Source of the DNA: Acanthosepion pharaonis | Taxonomy: Eukaryota > Mollusca > Cephalopoda > Sepiida > Sepiidae | Length of the DNA stretch: 64,000 nt | Assembly (NCBI GenBank): GCA_903632075.3 | Contig: CAHIKZ030005577.1 | Coordinates: 1,258,501 to 1,322,500 of the forward strand | Reading direction: 5' to 3' | Shown here: positions 19,430 through 29,509 of the stretch, in pieces | How the letters are laid out: each line of letters starts with the position of its first letter | Position numbering within the stretch: the stretch's first letter is position 1 | The notes under the pieces: model-generated | What the model was told of the DNA's origin: nothing | The model's input: the letters and a program-made list of their open reading frames with translations, nothing else | Databases searched by the model: none | Program-made: the position numbers and the translations under genes

Positions 19430-19990
19430 TATGTTTAGGTCTTATTACAATTCTAATCATCATTTAAAACAATAAACATTTGACATTGATGTATGTAAAA
19501 ATTTACATTTTCATCTGCATAATCTAAATATGTCCATTGTCCCCCATAAAAATACATGTCCCCAGCAAAAAACATCATTTCTCCAACTTTAATGAGAATT
19601 AATTTATGGCTTAGCAATGGTAGTATTAAGAATTTATCCCTCTCAGATCAGATTTCAGCTTGCAAATCCAAGCAAATATTTTTCTTTATCAGAGAGAGAG
19701 AGAGAGAGAGAGAGATGAGAAATTCTAAAGTTAATGACTTTTCACCAAATTTATTCAAAATTCAGCTCTCTCTCTCTCTCTCTGCTTCCATAATCAACTT
19801 CCTTTTATATATTTGATGTAATTTTAATTCTTTGTTTCTTTTCCAATTTTCCTCCTAACTGGAGAGATAGATATCCTTGGGGTTTTTTGCAATTTATTTC
19901 TAATCATCTCAAATCACTATTTTGCATTCTCATGCAACTAAATGTCATGCCAGGGCCAGTGACCTGTTACAACAGTATATTTCATTAAAA
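19430..19990 (+). repeat. Repeat F, copy 1
   Basis: Shares with 39,100-39,620 and 41,330-41,820: TTGATGTATGTAAAAATTT, AATATGTCCATTGTCCCC, TAGTATTAAGAATTTATC, CACCAAATTTATTCA, GATGTAATTTTAATTC and AATCACTATTTTGCATTCTC. It contains an (AG)n run at 19,689-19,715 and a (TC)n run at 19,766-19,783. The open frame at 19,556 is through repeat sequence and begins with a non-ATG codon. Confidence 0.75.
19689..19715 (+). repeat. (AG)n microsatellite
   Basis: Uninterrupted GA/AG dinucleotides; a complementary (TC)n run follows 50 bp later at 19,766-19,783, so the two could pair in a transcript. Confidence 0.9.
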
Positions 19991-20136
19991 ATGGGAATCG
20001 GGAACCCTCCGCAATAAATAATGCTTCAGTTTTCTTGAATTCTTTTAAGATTTCGAACCATATTTCTGATGTTTTCACATTGATATTAAATTTTTTTTAA
20101 TGATATACCACCATTAGTCATTTACCTTTACAAAAA

Positions 20137-20439
20137 GGCATAGTGGAGTTATGGATAGTGTTTCAGATTGAGGAATTGGAGAGCCGAGTTTGAATTCCAG
20201 TCAAATCCATTCCATTCACTTACATGCTAATACCCTTGGGAAAGGTATGAATCCTCATCTTCCCCCCAGCTGTGTATAAATAGCAGAACAGACTGAGTTT
20301 TATAGCCTTGGATAGCAATTGGTCTACTGCAGAAAGAAATGGCAACCTACGGCGAGAAAAAAATCTGGCTCGTCAGTCATGTATTCAAAGACACATGATC
20401 GCCTAAGCATGTATCACATATGGCACCTAACTGACTGAC
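20137..20439 (+). repeat. SINE family A with 10-bp target duplication
   Basis: Bounded by TTTACAAAAA on both sides (20,127-20,136 and 20,440-20,449). Begins GGCATAGTGGAGTTATGGAT (A-box-like), with B-box-like GAGTTTGAATTCCAG, a central CCTTGGGAAAGGTATGAATC and ends CACCTAACTGACTGAC. An empty paralogous site exists near 37,430 (CTATACAAAAATTAGG). This copy defines the ends of the family. Confidence 0.9.
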
Positions 20440-20655
20440 TTTACAAAAATTAGGAACATCCAACATTTACTGGTACAGATGAGCCATAAATTTAGTAAAT
20501 GGAGTTTAGAAGTAACCTTAAAAAATACTTCCACAAAAGATTACAATCAATAAATTTTTAAAATTTCAATAAAATCAATTCCCTGATTTTTGGTAAATTT
20601 TTTAAATCAGGAGTGGGGTATTCACATTGAAACTGCATGATTTTGGTCCAGCTGT
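20440..20655 (+). repeat. AT-rich DNA, paralogous to 37.27-37.48 kb
   Basis: Together with 20,010-20,136 it matches the stretch around 37,340-37,480 (TTTTCTTGAAT, TTTTTTTTAATGA, AAATTAGGAACATCC). Non-coding. Confidence 0.6.
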
Positions 20656-21048
20656 ATTAAATTGATTTATTTGTTTTCTACAGCTTATCAAAACTTTGTA
20701 GGTTATTTCAAACCAGAAAATATTTTTCTAGATTGTAAGAATTTTTTTTTAGACAATAATGGTTTAGTGATACAAGTTTTACACATTAACCCATAGCTGG
20801 GGGAGATGTGAATTCATACTTTTCCCAAGGGTATTTGCACATAATTAAATATAATGAATGAAACAAGGCTTGGAACTTGGTTCTCTGATTATCAATTATG
20901 AGCCATTATCTATTGCACCACTCATACATCAAGCTTACAGCACCTGCTATTCTCAAGTGGTCACCCATCTAGGTACTGACTATGTGTGACATTGCTTAAA
21001 TTCAGAGCTGGTGTTTCAATGTAGTGTGACCGTAAGCCAGCTATATTA
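20656..21048 (-). repeat. SINE family C, full length: 5S rRNA-like head + tRNA-like body
   Basis: Read on the minus strand from 21,048: a 5S rRNA-like head of about 115 nt with CACTACATTGAAACACCAG, AATTTAAGCAATGTC, GTCAGTACCTAGATGGGTGA and GCAGGTGCTGTAAGCTT, matching 5S internal control elements in order. Then a tRNA-like part (GTGGTGCAATAGATAATGGC, B-box-like AAGTTCCAAGCC), the CCCAGCTATGGGTTAATG phrase and the tail AATATTTTCTGGTTTGAAAT. The best-preserved 5S head in the window is here and at 34.8 kb. Confidence 0.85.
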
Positions 21049-21370
21049 AAGAATATGGGTTTCAACTGAATGCAAACAATAAATTTATTTATTAAATCTT
21101 TTTATAAAGTTTTGTGGAAAACTTTCTATTATAATGATCAGTGAAAGAAAGGTGTTAAGATGTTTAGTAGGCAAAGACAGCATGGAGAATAGAATTTGCA
21201 GCAGTGTACCAGAGCTCTACACACATGTTATTGCATTTTTCTATATATATCCAGGAGAAAATCACTTCAGAGTTACCACTTTTGTTGTGGGACTGAAAGA
21301 ATTATCATTTTTACGACCTCTGATATTATTTCTCCCACAAATAATATTTTGCAGACTCATGTGAGTCCAT
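21049..21370 (+). repeat. Repeat G, copy 1
   Basis: Shares with 24,925-25,215 and the broken copy at 42,470-44,330: GATCAGTG, ATGGAGAATA, GTNCCAGA(G/A)CTCTACACA, AGTTACCACTTTTGTTGTGG and CAGACTCATGTGAGTC (a small perfect hairpin at 21,353-21,368). Short open frames pass through it, but none are shared intact by all copies. Confidence 0.65.
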
Positions 21371-21459
21371 TTAAAATAAAATGGATAAAAAACATGGAAT
21401 TTAAACAACAATAAATGAATTCTGCCTCCAGCATACGAGTCAGTCTCATATGCATGGGT
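21371..21459. other. Short unassigned stretch
   Basis: Nothing recognised. Confidence 0.4.
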
Positions 21460-22075
21460 ACCTAAAGACAGCCGGATAAGGTAATTACGACTCTGAAGAT
21501 GAAGTCTTGTTCATTGGCAGGTTTATTAAAAGTCAAAAGGGTAAAACTAGAAAAGGAAAATAAATATGCATATAAGAGAAATTTAGTCTGAATAAGAAAC
21601 TAACAAGGATGTTATAGATAAGCGTATGGTTGCAAGAAAGAAATACGACAACAGCAGAAATAGATTTACATGATTTATTTCAACAGGAACATGTGGGTTT
21701 GGGACAGCTTCCTTGTGGTATAGTTCATAGGCCGGCTGAAGATCTGGATTGATCTCTCATAGTAGTTCTCACAGGTTGGGTAGTGCTCCTCCTGCTGGCT
21801 GCTGCTAACCGCTCTGCCTGACCATGACAGGTCTCTTCCCTGGCCACCTGTTGACTGCCTGTTGTACTTCCCTGTGACCCCTTTTATGGCCTAACAGGCT
21901 CGAAAAATGAAGCGAGTATAATTAGGAGGGAAGACATTTTTATTGGTCGAAAAATAGAACACTTTAAATATTATTTTATTTTTCGACCGGAACTCGTGCG
22001 TCGGGAACATTTGTAAACGAAGATAATGGTCATTTTGTGACAGGGCTTTGTCCCGTTCACATCCGGCTCTCGCTC
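21460..22075 (-). mobile_element. Probable solo LTR (boundaries uncertain)
   Basis: Much less AT-rich than its surroundings. On the minus strand it has, in LTR order, a GGGACAAAGCCC block near 22,050, a TATA-like CCATAAAAGGGG (complement of 21,881-21,892), a leader-like GC-richer part and a poly(A) signal GAAATAAATC (complement near 21,680). No gag or pol frames are adjacent. Ends and target duplication were not identified. Confidence 0.5.
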
Positions 22076-23055
22076 TTGAATATGTTAGTTTATTTGCCTG
22101 TAAATCAGCCGAGATATGTCTTATTTTATTTTATAACAAGGAATATGATAAAAACAGCCAGAAATTTGAACATAGAAGCAAGAGCATTTGTCTAAATGTG
22201 TAAAAGGAAAGTAGCGAATATTTCATTTACATGAATATGTATAAAGTTTACTACAGGAAGACATTTCAATGTTGTAGTGAGTTCATGAAAAGGTAGAAAG
22301 TTACTTGAAAGGTTATATTTGAGGACAGTGTGTAAACAGATAACATAGGAAAAGGATTCTTCATACAGAGATACAAATGTAAAATAAACATGTAAATGAT
22401 GGCTACATTAAACAAATATTCAGATAAGGACATCATAATAAAGTAGACCAAAGTAGAAAGAAAAGGCTTTAAAAGTTACCTACTGGTGATGGTAGCATTG
22501 GAGGTAAGATTAAGTGAATGGGAAAACTAAGAACTATGTGCTTGGGCTCAAGCTGTTACTGTATGGGTTCCAGTCATAACTAAGGGCTAACAGGAAGTGA
22601 TGAAAAATGGTGTCTAATCTAAAAAGTATTTAAACTGAAAAAGAGACAAAGGGGAATTAAACCAATCGTTTTAAACATGCTACAAAAGGGTAAAGAAAGA
22701 AAGAAAATCTAAGTTAGTAACAGTTCATATCTCTGAAATATTGACATGCCTCATGGCTGTTAGAATGAAAAAGGACATTACACTTTGATCCTTTATATTT
22801 GGCAATACATATAATTTTATTTTAACATATCTTGTCTCTTTTTCTATCTGTATCACCAGCAATACTATTTTGTTTCATTTGTTTATAATGCATTTAATCT
22901 TAAACCAGTCTTGTCACACTCAAAGGGAAAGAACCTTTATGATTATAGGCTGGGGTGGCAATCCAGCAAGTATTCCCCAACAGACTAAAAAAAGATATTC
23001 TTATGAAAGCTGATTGGTTATGTCATTTCTAAATGTCATGGTAAAATTACAATAT
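22076..23055. other. Unassigned AT-rich DNA
   Basis: No coding region, RNA or repeat recognised in about 1 kb. The 61-codon minus-strand frame at 22,266-22,451 has no domain. Confidence 0.5.
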
Positions 23056-23330
23056 GACCACATTTCGTTGCGAAAGTTGTGAGTTCAATACCAAGCCACA
23101 GCAGTTGTGAATCAAAACTTGGAGAGTTGAATTAAAAGGAAATGAGACATCTGGAAGAGGCACGGCACGTGGAACTAGAACAATCTACCCTGGTGGATGA
23201 AATAAAGGGTTCAATTCAAAATTCCAATCACCTGAAGAAGGCCGAAGCATACAACGGCCGAAACGTTGTGAATATGGCAATGAAGATGAGGATAACAGTC
23301 TGAATAATGTAAATAATGTAAGCACTTTTT
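23056..23330 (+). repeat. PLE-1 3' end copy with best hammerhead-like core
   Basis: B-box-like GTGAGTTCAATACC, GTGGAACTAGAACAATCTAC, then CTGAAGA (23,232-23,238), A, GGCCG (23,240-23,244), loop, CGGCC (23,255-23,259), GAAAC (23,260-23,264) and GTTGTGAATATGGC. The GGCCG/CGGCC arms pair perfectly. The tail ends GTCTGAATAATGTAAATAAT. The A-box part is altered. Confidence 0.75.
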
Positions 23331-24169
23331 TGTTGTAGGATTTATGAGTATTTGGTTGAATGTTTGTTTCATTTATTTAGTCCCACATTAATTCCATCCA
23401 GTTAACTTACATTTCTGTCAGAATTAAGGATCGTTGGCTTTTATTACTAGCATTATTTTGGTTTGTTTATTATATATAAATTGTATGCATTGTAAATAGA
23501 CATTGGGGTTATATTTTTAAAAGTTATTGTTATTCCCCACTCACTACAGACAAATTGTAGATATTGGGGACTTGTTAGGACTTCCTTGAGACTCTGAGGT
23601 ATTATAGTAACTGTAGTAAGAATGGCAAGTAAGATGTTTGGGTCAGTGATTGTAGTTAGCTAAGTTTAAATATAAGATAGACAAAGACTAGCCTTTCCCA
23701 TCTTTTTTTTGGCACTGGCCCACATTTTCTGCTCAGAAATAAATATCACTTTTGTTGTAGGATTTGAAATTTTAGGTGAGGGCATGTCTGTTTTCTTACT
23801 TTGATTTTGCTTGATGTTTGTGTGATATTTTTTACAATGAAGGCAGCTTTTAATAAATCAATTGATACTTTTTTTTTGTATTGTGTAATACCTTTTCTCT
23901 CATTCTAACACTTTATGTGAACCTGAATAATTTGAAAATAATGATTTCTTAACCCTGCACTTCCTGAGAAAAATATACTAACAGTTACACTGATCTTCAT
24001 GTATAAAAGATTCTTAATCACATATATAGTGGGTTTAAAAGACAAGATGGGGTTGATATTTTATCTACCTCAGAGTATTGGCCAGGTAATATCAGTGAGT
24101 TTCCATGAGTGACATCTGCTGAAAGGTCTTTTATGAAGTTATTCTTCTTGCTGTAAAAACTGCTTGTAG
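23331..24169. other. Unassigned AT-rich DNA
   Basis: No gene, RNA or repeat recognised. Confidence 0.5.
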
Positions 24170-24745
24170 TTGGGCAAATCATGTCTACATGCCCAAGTAT
24201 CCAGGATCACACATAAAGAACTCTGAGAAAGACTTCAACATTAGAAAAGGTATAGCATGGACTGCTTGTAACAAAATGGATAAGATCTGGAAATCCAATC
24301 TTGCTCATCAATTCAAAATTCAACTTTTCCGCGTACTTATTGAGTCAATCTTACTCTATGGCTCTGAAATTTGGACTCTCTCAGCAAAACAACAGTGTCG
24401 TTTAGATGGATGTTATACACGTCTTTTAAGAAGATTGCTTAATCTCTCATGGTGAAACGACCCAACTCTAGAAATGATATATGGTGACTTGCCAAGAGTA
24501 TCAACTTTAGTTTGTAAGAGACGTGTCCAGTTCGCCGGGCATTGTGCACGTAGATGAACTTGTGTCATCATTTGTACTCTGGAGGCACCCATCATCTGTC
24601 AATCGATCACGCAAGTTAACCTTTCCAGATAGGATAAAACGTGACACATTGATCCCTAAGGAAGATCTTTTAGGTGCTATGACAGATAGGGAATACTGGA
24701 GAGGTGTAGTGAGTTCAATCTCGGATGAGGCCGCAAGATGATGAT
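24170..24745 (+). mobile_element. RTE-like LINE, C-terminal end of polyprotein (dead)
   Basis: The frame 24,189-24,455 reads YPGSHIKNSEKDFNIRKGIA, then WKSNLAHQFKIQLFRVLIES and LLYGSEIWTLSAKQ with LDGCYTRLLRR, the thumb/C-terminal region after the reverse transcriptase of RTE-clade LINEs. After a stop, other frames continue with EMIYGDLPRVSTLVCKRRVQ plus FAGHCAR, and with RDTLIPKEDLLGAMTDRE and YWRGVVSSISDEAAR. A short (GAT)n tail follows at 24,737-24,749, as is usual for RTE. 5'-truncated and frameshifted. Confidence 0.88.
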
Positions 24746-25660
24746 GATGACATGCCCAATAAGTGGAATGGTGGTAGATGTAATGATAGGGCTACTTCAG
24801 TTGATCCTTTCATGTTTAATGCTACTGAGAAAGAATATTCATCTGTACTTATGACTGAAGTTCGGGTCACTCTTGAGCAAAATCAGGTAGTTGTAATAAA
24901 ATCTTCTTAACTAAGAGATTAGTTCATTATAATGGTCAGTGTAAAAAAAAAAAAAGGTGGTTCAAGCTATTAAATAGGTAACAACCACATGGAGAATAAT
25001 AACTGAAAAGTGTGCCAGAACTTTACATGTGTTGTTAGGTGTAAAAGAAAAAAAAAGTCCATTTTTAAAGTGTCTTTTACAAAATACATCGATGAGAAAA
25101 TCACATCAGGGTCACCACTTTTGTTGTGGAATGGTAAGAATTATTATTTTTATGGTTTCAGGTATTATTTGTCCCACAAACAATATTTAGCAGACTTGTA
25201 CAAGTCTGTTTTTTTTTTTTAAAGGGAGAGGCAAGAGATGGAATTTAAACAAATGACTATAAATGTCTAAACAATATATGTTACAAAATAGTATAAAAAA
25301 AATGAAGGTTGTGACAGTGTGATGATAGAGAAACAAATAAAAATAAATAACAAGAATACCAAAATTTTATCATCTCTAAAAAAAATAGACAGATAATAAA
25401 AATCACCAGGCAAACAAAGCCATAGTTGGATCAACTAATCACAAAACCTTCATAACCAGGGTGTAAGGCTGCAATCCAGTAAGAAGCATGTAGCCTTATA
25501 CTACTTGCTAAAATTGTTTATTCAGTATAGAAACAAAATTGGTTAGCATTTTTACAGTTTAAATTCAGAATAAAATTTTCCTTTCATGTTAATTATTTTA
25601 AAACACGTTATACATAATACTGCTATTAAATCAGATAGATGAAAATAAAAGATAAATTTA
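24746..25660 (+). repeat. Repeat G, copy 2 with its flanks
   Basis: 24,880-25,215 aligns to copy 1 (21,125-21,370): TAATAAAATCTTCT, ATGGTCAGTG, GTGTGCCAGAACTTTACA, GGGTCACCACTTTTGTTGTG and TATTTGTCCCACAAACAATA. 25,280-25,510 continues as a match to 44,390-44,960 (ACAAAATTTTATCATCT-like, GGCAAACAAAGCCATAGTTG). The frame 24,725-24,910 is open for 61 codons, without a domain. Confidence 0.65.
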
Positions 25661-26053
25661 TGTAAAACTATTGTAAATCCTTAAATTAGTTTATAATTTA
25701 ATGGAAAAATTGTTTTTATCAATATCACATTTGTAAATGTTAAATTTAAAAAATATTTTACATATCATGGATTTATTAAAAAAAAAAATCAAATCAAATG
25801 AAGCATCATTTTCTCTTGTAAGACTGACACTAAATGGATCTAAAATATTACATCCGTCATTATTATTAGGAATTATCTCCCTTTATCTTGGCTCCCATCT
25901 CGTGGAAAATTTCATTTCAATTGAGTATTAGTTGCTTATATTAGCCAGAAATATTTACCCAGAAATTTATAGTTTGTTTCACAGGTTATGGTTTCTCTAA
26001 TTTGATATTGTCACGAGAAAGATTAATCAGACGAAAGAACGTATAAAGTAAAA
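25661..26053 (+). other. First-exon module, copy 1 (candidate 5' exon for ZNF-2)
   Basis: A module repeated at 46,985-47,389 and 48,715-49,514. Landmarks in order: TTTGTAAATGTT, GATTTATTNAA, TTCTCTTGTAAGA, TGTCATTATTATTA-like, ATCTCCCTTTATCTTGGCTC, GTGGAAAATTTCATTTCAAT, CCAGAAATTTATAGTTTGTT and TAATCAGACGAAAGAACGTA, then GTGAGTAC at 26,054. Conservation is strongest in the last 200 bp up to the donor, as expected for an exon. It lies 6.7 kb upstream of the ZNF-2 acceptor. Non-coding. The exon role is inferred. Confidence 0.5.
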
Positions 26054-26730
26054 GTGAGTACAGCGTCTTGCTTGATTATTTTAAATTTTTGTAAATATTG
26101 ATTGATCGATTGTTTTTATTTTATTGCTTAATTTATTGAAATATGTCTATTTTAAAATTTTATTATCTCTCTAAAATACAAACAAGATAAGGCAGCTCCT
26201 TATCTTCGAACACAAAACCGTATGTGAAAAAAAGAAAGCGCTTGAATCAGTTTGATAAAAAAAAGTTTAACAAACAAACTGATTTTTGTTGAAGACAACA
26301 GTGAACAGATTCGCATTTACTTTGAGCACTAATTTAATTGTATCTAAATTTAGTGCAATAGAATTTTTCCCATGTATGTTCAGCCATTTCATTTATTTTA
26401 CCTTATTTTTCAGTAAATTTCTAAAACCCACTGAAGTATCGTCTGGTAATTATTCACTGCAGGACTGATACCGGTGTTAGTTCAATTATAGTCCTTCATA
26501 TAAAAATGACAGAATGCAATGCAGTGATCCTGATAGGTAAAAACTTAAATTTACTGGGTCCTTGTAAAATTCAATGCGTCCCAACTAAAAAGTTTATTAA
26601 TAAATCTTAGTCTATAGCCCTGCGGTTTAAGACAAAGTGTTTTTTGTTTTTTTTATTACCATCGTCCCCAAAAGAAATTTTATTCTTAATCCTGCAAATC
26701 ACTTAAATTGACAGAACAACTTTTTTTAAA
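26054..26730 (+). repeat. First-exon module, intronic continuation
   Basis: Sequence after the donor is also shared with the 47.4-48.06 and 49.5-50.8 kb regions: GATTGTTTTTATTTTATTGC, CAGTTTGATAAA, TTGTTGAAGACAACAGTGAA, TTTCCCATGTAT and TAATTATTCACTGCAGGACT followed by GATACCGGTGTTAGTTCAAT and CATATAAAAATGACA. The last phrase is strikingly conserved at 50,759-50,806. Confidence 0.65.
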
Positions 26731-26955
26731 TTAATAAATTTAAATTCAAAACGAAAACAGTATTTTTTACGACTTAATAATCACAGTTCAATTAATTAAT
26801 TTAAGAAACTATATCTTTTTGAGAATTATGACAGAAAATAAGTTTGTTTTTTATTCTTGAATCAATAAATTTAAAACAAAAACAGTACTTACACTTAAAA
26901 TCACAGTTCAATTAAGAAATTCTATATTTTAAGAATTATGACAGGAAAAAGCTTT
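26731..26955 (+). repeat. Imperfect tandem repeat, ~120 bp unit
   Basis: AATAAATTTAAA, AACAGTA, AATCACAGTTCAATTAA and GAGAATTATGACAG(A/G)A occur in order twice (26,732-26,850 and 26,865-26,955) and once more, shortened, at 27,560-27,640 beyond the inserted TIR element. Confidence 0.7.
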
Positions 26956-26961
26956 TTGGGG

Positions 26962-27543
26962 GGGTAATTTGCAATGGAATCCCCGCTCTCAGTTTCTTAT
27001 AAAATTTTCTCGAATAGTTACATTTAGATGTACATGCTTAATTCAAAAATAAGAAAGGAATTTTGCTAAAATATACCGTTTTGGAGTTATCAATAATAAA
27101 AGTTCGGACTCATTCGCCTCCGCCATTACTGGCGTTGTTTACACATACATTTGCTTCGGAGTAGTGATTCGCGGAAGCTTACTTAGTTAACGGCCTTTTT
27201 ACTGATCGTACACGTCTCAATTACTGCGCAAGGGTTAATGATATAAGGTTAGGATTTTTGTAAGTTATTTAAAAAAGCAATGACAAGTGTTGTTTTATTT
27301 TTTTATAATAAAACAAATTGTAATAGTAATGAAATTTTATTTTAAAATACTTAAGTTAATAATCATAGTTAGAACCTTATTTGTTCTTGTTCTTATTTCC
27401 TTTCTAGCATATTTTTCATTCTTTATAAATTTTGTGCATTAATCAAGAAGACAAGTGAAGCATGTACATTTACACCTAAATGTAACTTTTCGGGAAATTT
27501 TTTTATTAGAAACTGAGCATGGGGATTACATTGCAAATTACCC
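26962..27543. mobile_element. Non-autonomous element with ~85-bp terminal inverted repeats
   Basis: Left end GGGTAATTTGCAATGGAATC and right end GATTACATTGCAAATTACCC are inverted. The match continues inward through CTCAGTTTCTTATAA, TTTCTCGAA, AGTTACATTTAG and TGTACATGCTT. The interior of about 400 bp has a CG-containing stretch (27,108-27,215) but no frame. It interrupts the ~120-bp tandem repeat. Target duplication not resolved because of flanking G and T runs. Confidence 0.75.
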
Positions 27544-28439
27544 ACATTTTTTTTTTATTGACAAATTTAATTTCAGTTAAATAGAAACAGTTTTATTACG
27601 AAACTATGTTCTTGAGAATTATGACAGAACAAAGTTTTTTTCAAGAAAAAAAAAAAAAAAAAAAAAATTGTCAGAACAAAAGTTTTTTAAAATTTAAATA
27701 CAAAAGAAATGAACCGAGAAAATATCAGTAAGAAGATGACATTGATGTCTATTTAATTCCACCACACATCCCACCGTCCAATACAAAAAAGGAAAGGAAG
27801 AACTAGAAAAATTTATTTGAAAGAATAACATCAAATAATTAATGCAGTGTTTATTATTTTTAAATTACAAAAGAAATATTGGATTCCCTACACTCTGTAC
27901 CAACTCATACCAATTTTTTTTTTTTTGTCTGAAGACATTTTTGGGCTCTGTTAAATGTTATTTGAACAGTGTTAAATAGAAATGTCTCTGCTTGTTAAAA
28001 AGATTTTTCACTTGTTGGGATTGTTATGTGTTTGAATTTGTTACCAGAAGGTTTTTATATTAATATGGTTACTTGATGGGCATGTTCACCATATTAATCC
28101 GCAACAATATAGAATATAGACATTCAAAAACAAATTAATCACAAGGCAATTGAGTAAGGAACACTGATTATGAGATTTCAATAAAACAACATGCATTTAT
28201 GTACAATTAATATACAATTTGAAAACTTGTAGTTTGATAATGCAAGAAATTGACCATTGATAAATTAGGTTTCTTATTGATTTACAGTTCAAAATTGTTC
28301 AAGCGTTTAAGAACTGATCAGAGTAAAATAGAGAATATTATTTATACAGAAATTTGTGTATTTTGTATGCATGAATAAAGTAGGGTTTAATTGTCTAAAT
28401 TCTCCAGAGTTGTATACCTTGGATTGTTCTGTGTTTGTC
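27544..28439. other. AT-rich intron-like DNA
   Basis: Third unit of the ~120-bp repeat at 27,560-27,640, a long A run at 27,646-27,666 and otherwise no feature. Confidence 0.5.
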
Positions 28440-29050
28440 TTTGTTTAAAATACAATTTCTATTTTAGTAATGTGTAAGAACACTTTTCTTAGAAAGATGT
28501 AAGTGAGATGCGAGAGATTATGTTGATGTTCAAGTCAGCAGTTGATGCACAAAAAGTATATTAAGTCAAAATAGTGACACGCGTGGATTCGTATGGCATC
28601 TCTCTGAAGTTTAGTAACTGACGATATTCAGTCTCCCCCCCCTCCACTGGGGCAACATGTGACACAAGGTCGGTTATTTATTGTGGGTTCTCCGAGCCCG
28701 TGGGCTTGGCCCAAAAATATGCCCATTGAACCCGTATAAATGGGCTCAGGGCCGGTTTACCTCCCCGAACGAGACTCTGCCCTTCAGTGTAGCCTCGTTC
28801 GGGTTCCTCTCCGCCCGAAGACAGAGAGTTCAACCGAACAGTCGCTCAGGAAGTGACTGACTGGTGAATTGGGTCAAGATGGTCCTTTTTATTTGTTTCT
28901 GGAAACTAAAGTAGGCTCCAGCGAACTGGGTGAGAAAACAGTTTTTCGACAATTGTTACATGTCTCGACCAATAGAAAATCAAGATTTGCAATGCGAGGT
29001 GTTGGTTGGTTAAAACTGATTCTGATGGAAGCGTGTATTTCATCTTGGAG
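28440..29050 (+). promoter_or_regulatory. GC-rich island with TATA-like box and splice donor
   Basis: The only strongly GC-rich stretch in the central 20 kb. It has CCCGTATAAATGGGC (TATA-like TATAAA at 28,734-28,739). About 30-60 bp further lies a perfect 10-bp inverted repeat, CCCGAACGAG (28,764-28,773) with CTCGTTCGGG (28,794-28,803). The downstream sequence ends CATCTTGGAG followed by GTGAGT at 29,051-29,056, a consensus donor. It could be a promoter plus first exon for ZNF-2, an alternative to the 26.05 kb donor. The frame 28,869-29,054 has no ATG at its start. Inference only; it could also be transposon sequence. Confidence 0.4.
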
Positions 29051-29509
29051 GTGAGTATGAAATATGGACGATTCTATACACTCAGTTTTAAAAAGTATGT
29101 CAACAGCAAAAATATACAAAATGTTGAAAAAAATATAATATCTATGTACCATCAATATCTAGTTCATTTGACAAAGGATTTGCATTTGGTTACAGAAAGA
29201 ATAGTTGCACTGGTTTTGTGCAATGGGAAACATTAGTTGTGTCACTGGGATGCAAAAATGGGAAAGTTATTGCATCCCTTTAAGATTTTTATGCATCGAG
29301 GATGCAGGACGCACACACATTATCATCTCCGCAATGTATAAATTCAGTTTTTGCAATTAAAATTAACCAATTGGCATAAACACTATATCCACAATTTATT
29401 ATAAACTTATTTAATTCCAAATAAGAAAAAAACATTGCAGTAATTGGGAGTTGCTGATCATTTGCCTTTGGTGAAACTCCTGCTAAAAAAATAATTACTG
29501 ATATGTGTT
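29051..29509. other. Intron-like DNA
   Basis: No feature recognised. Confidence 0.4.

Noticed and set aside
23690..23760. Possible small hAT/MITE around CCTTTCCCATC
   Set aside because: No partner inverted repeat or target duplication could be found nearby.
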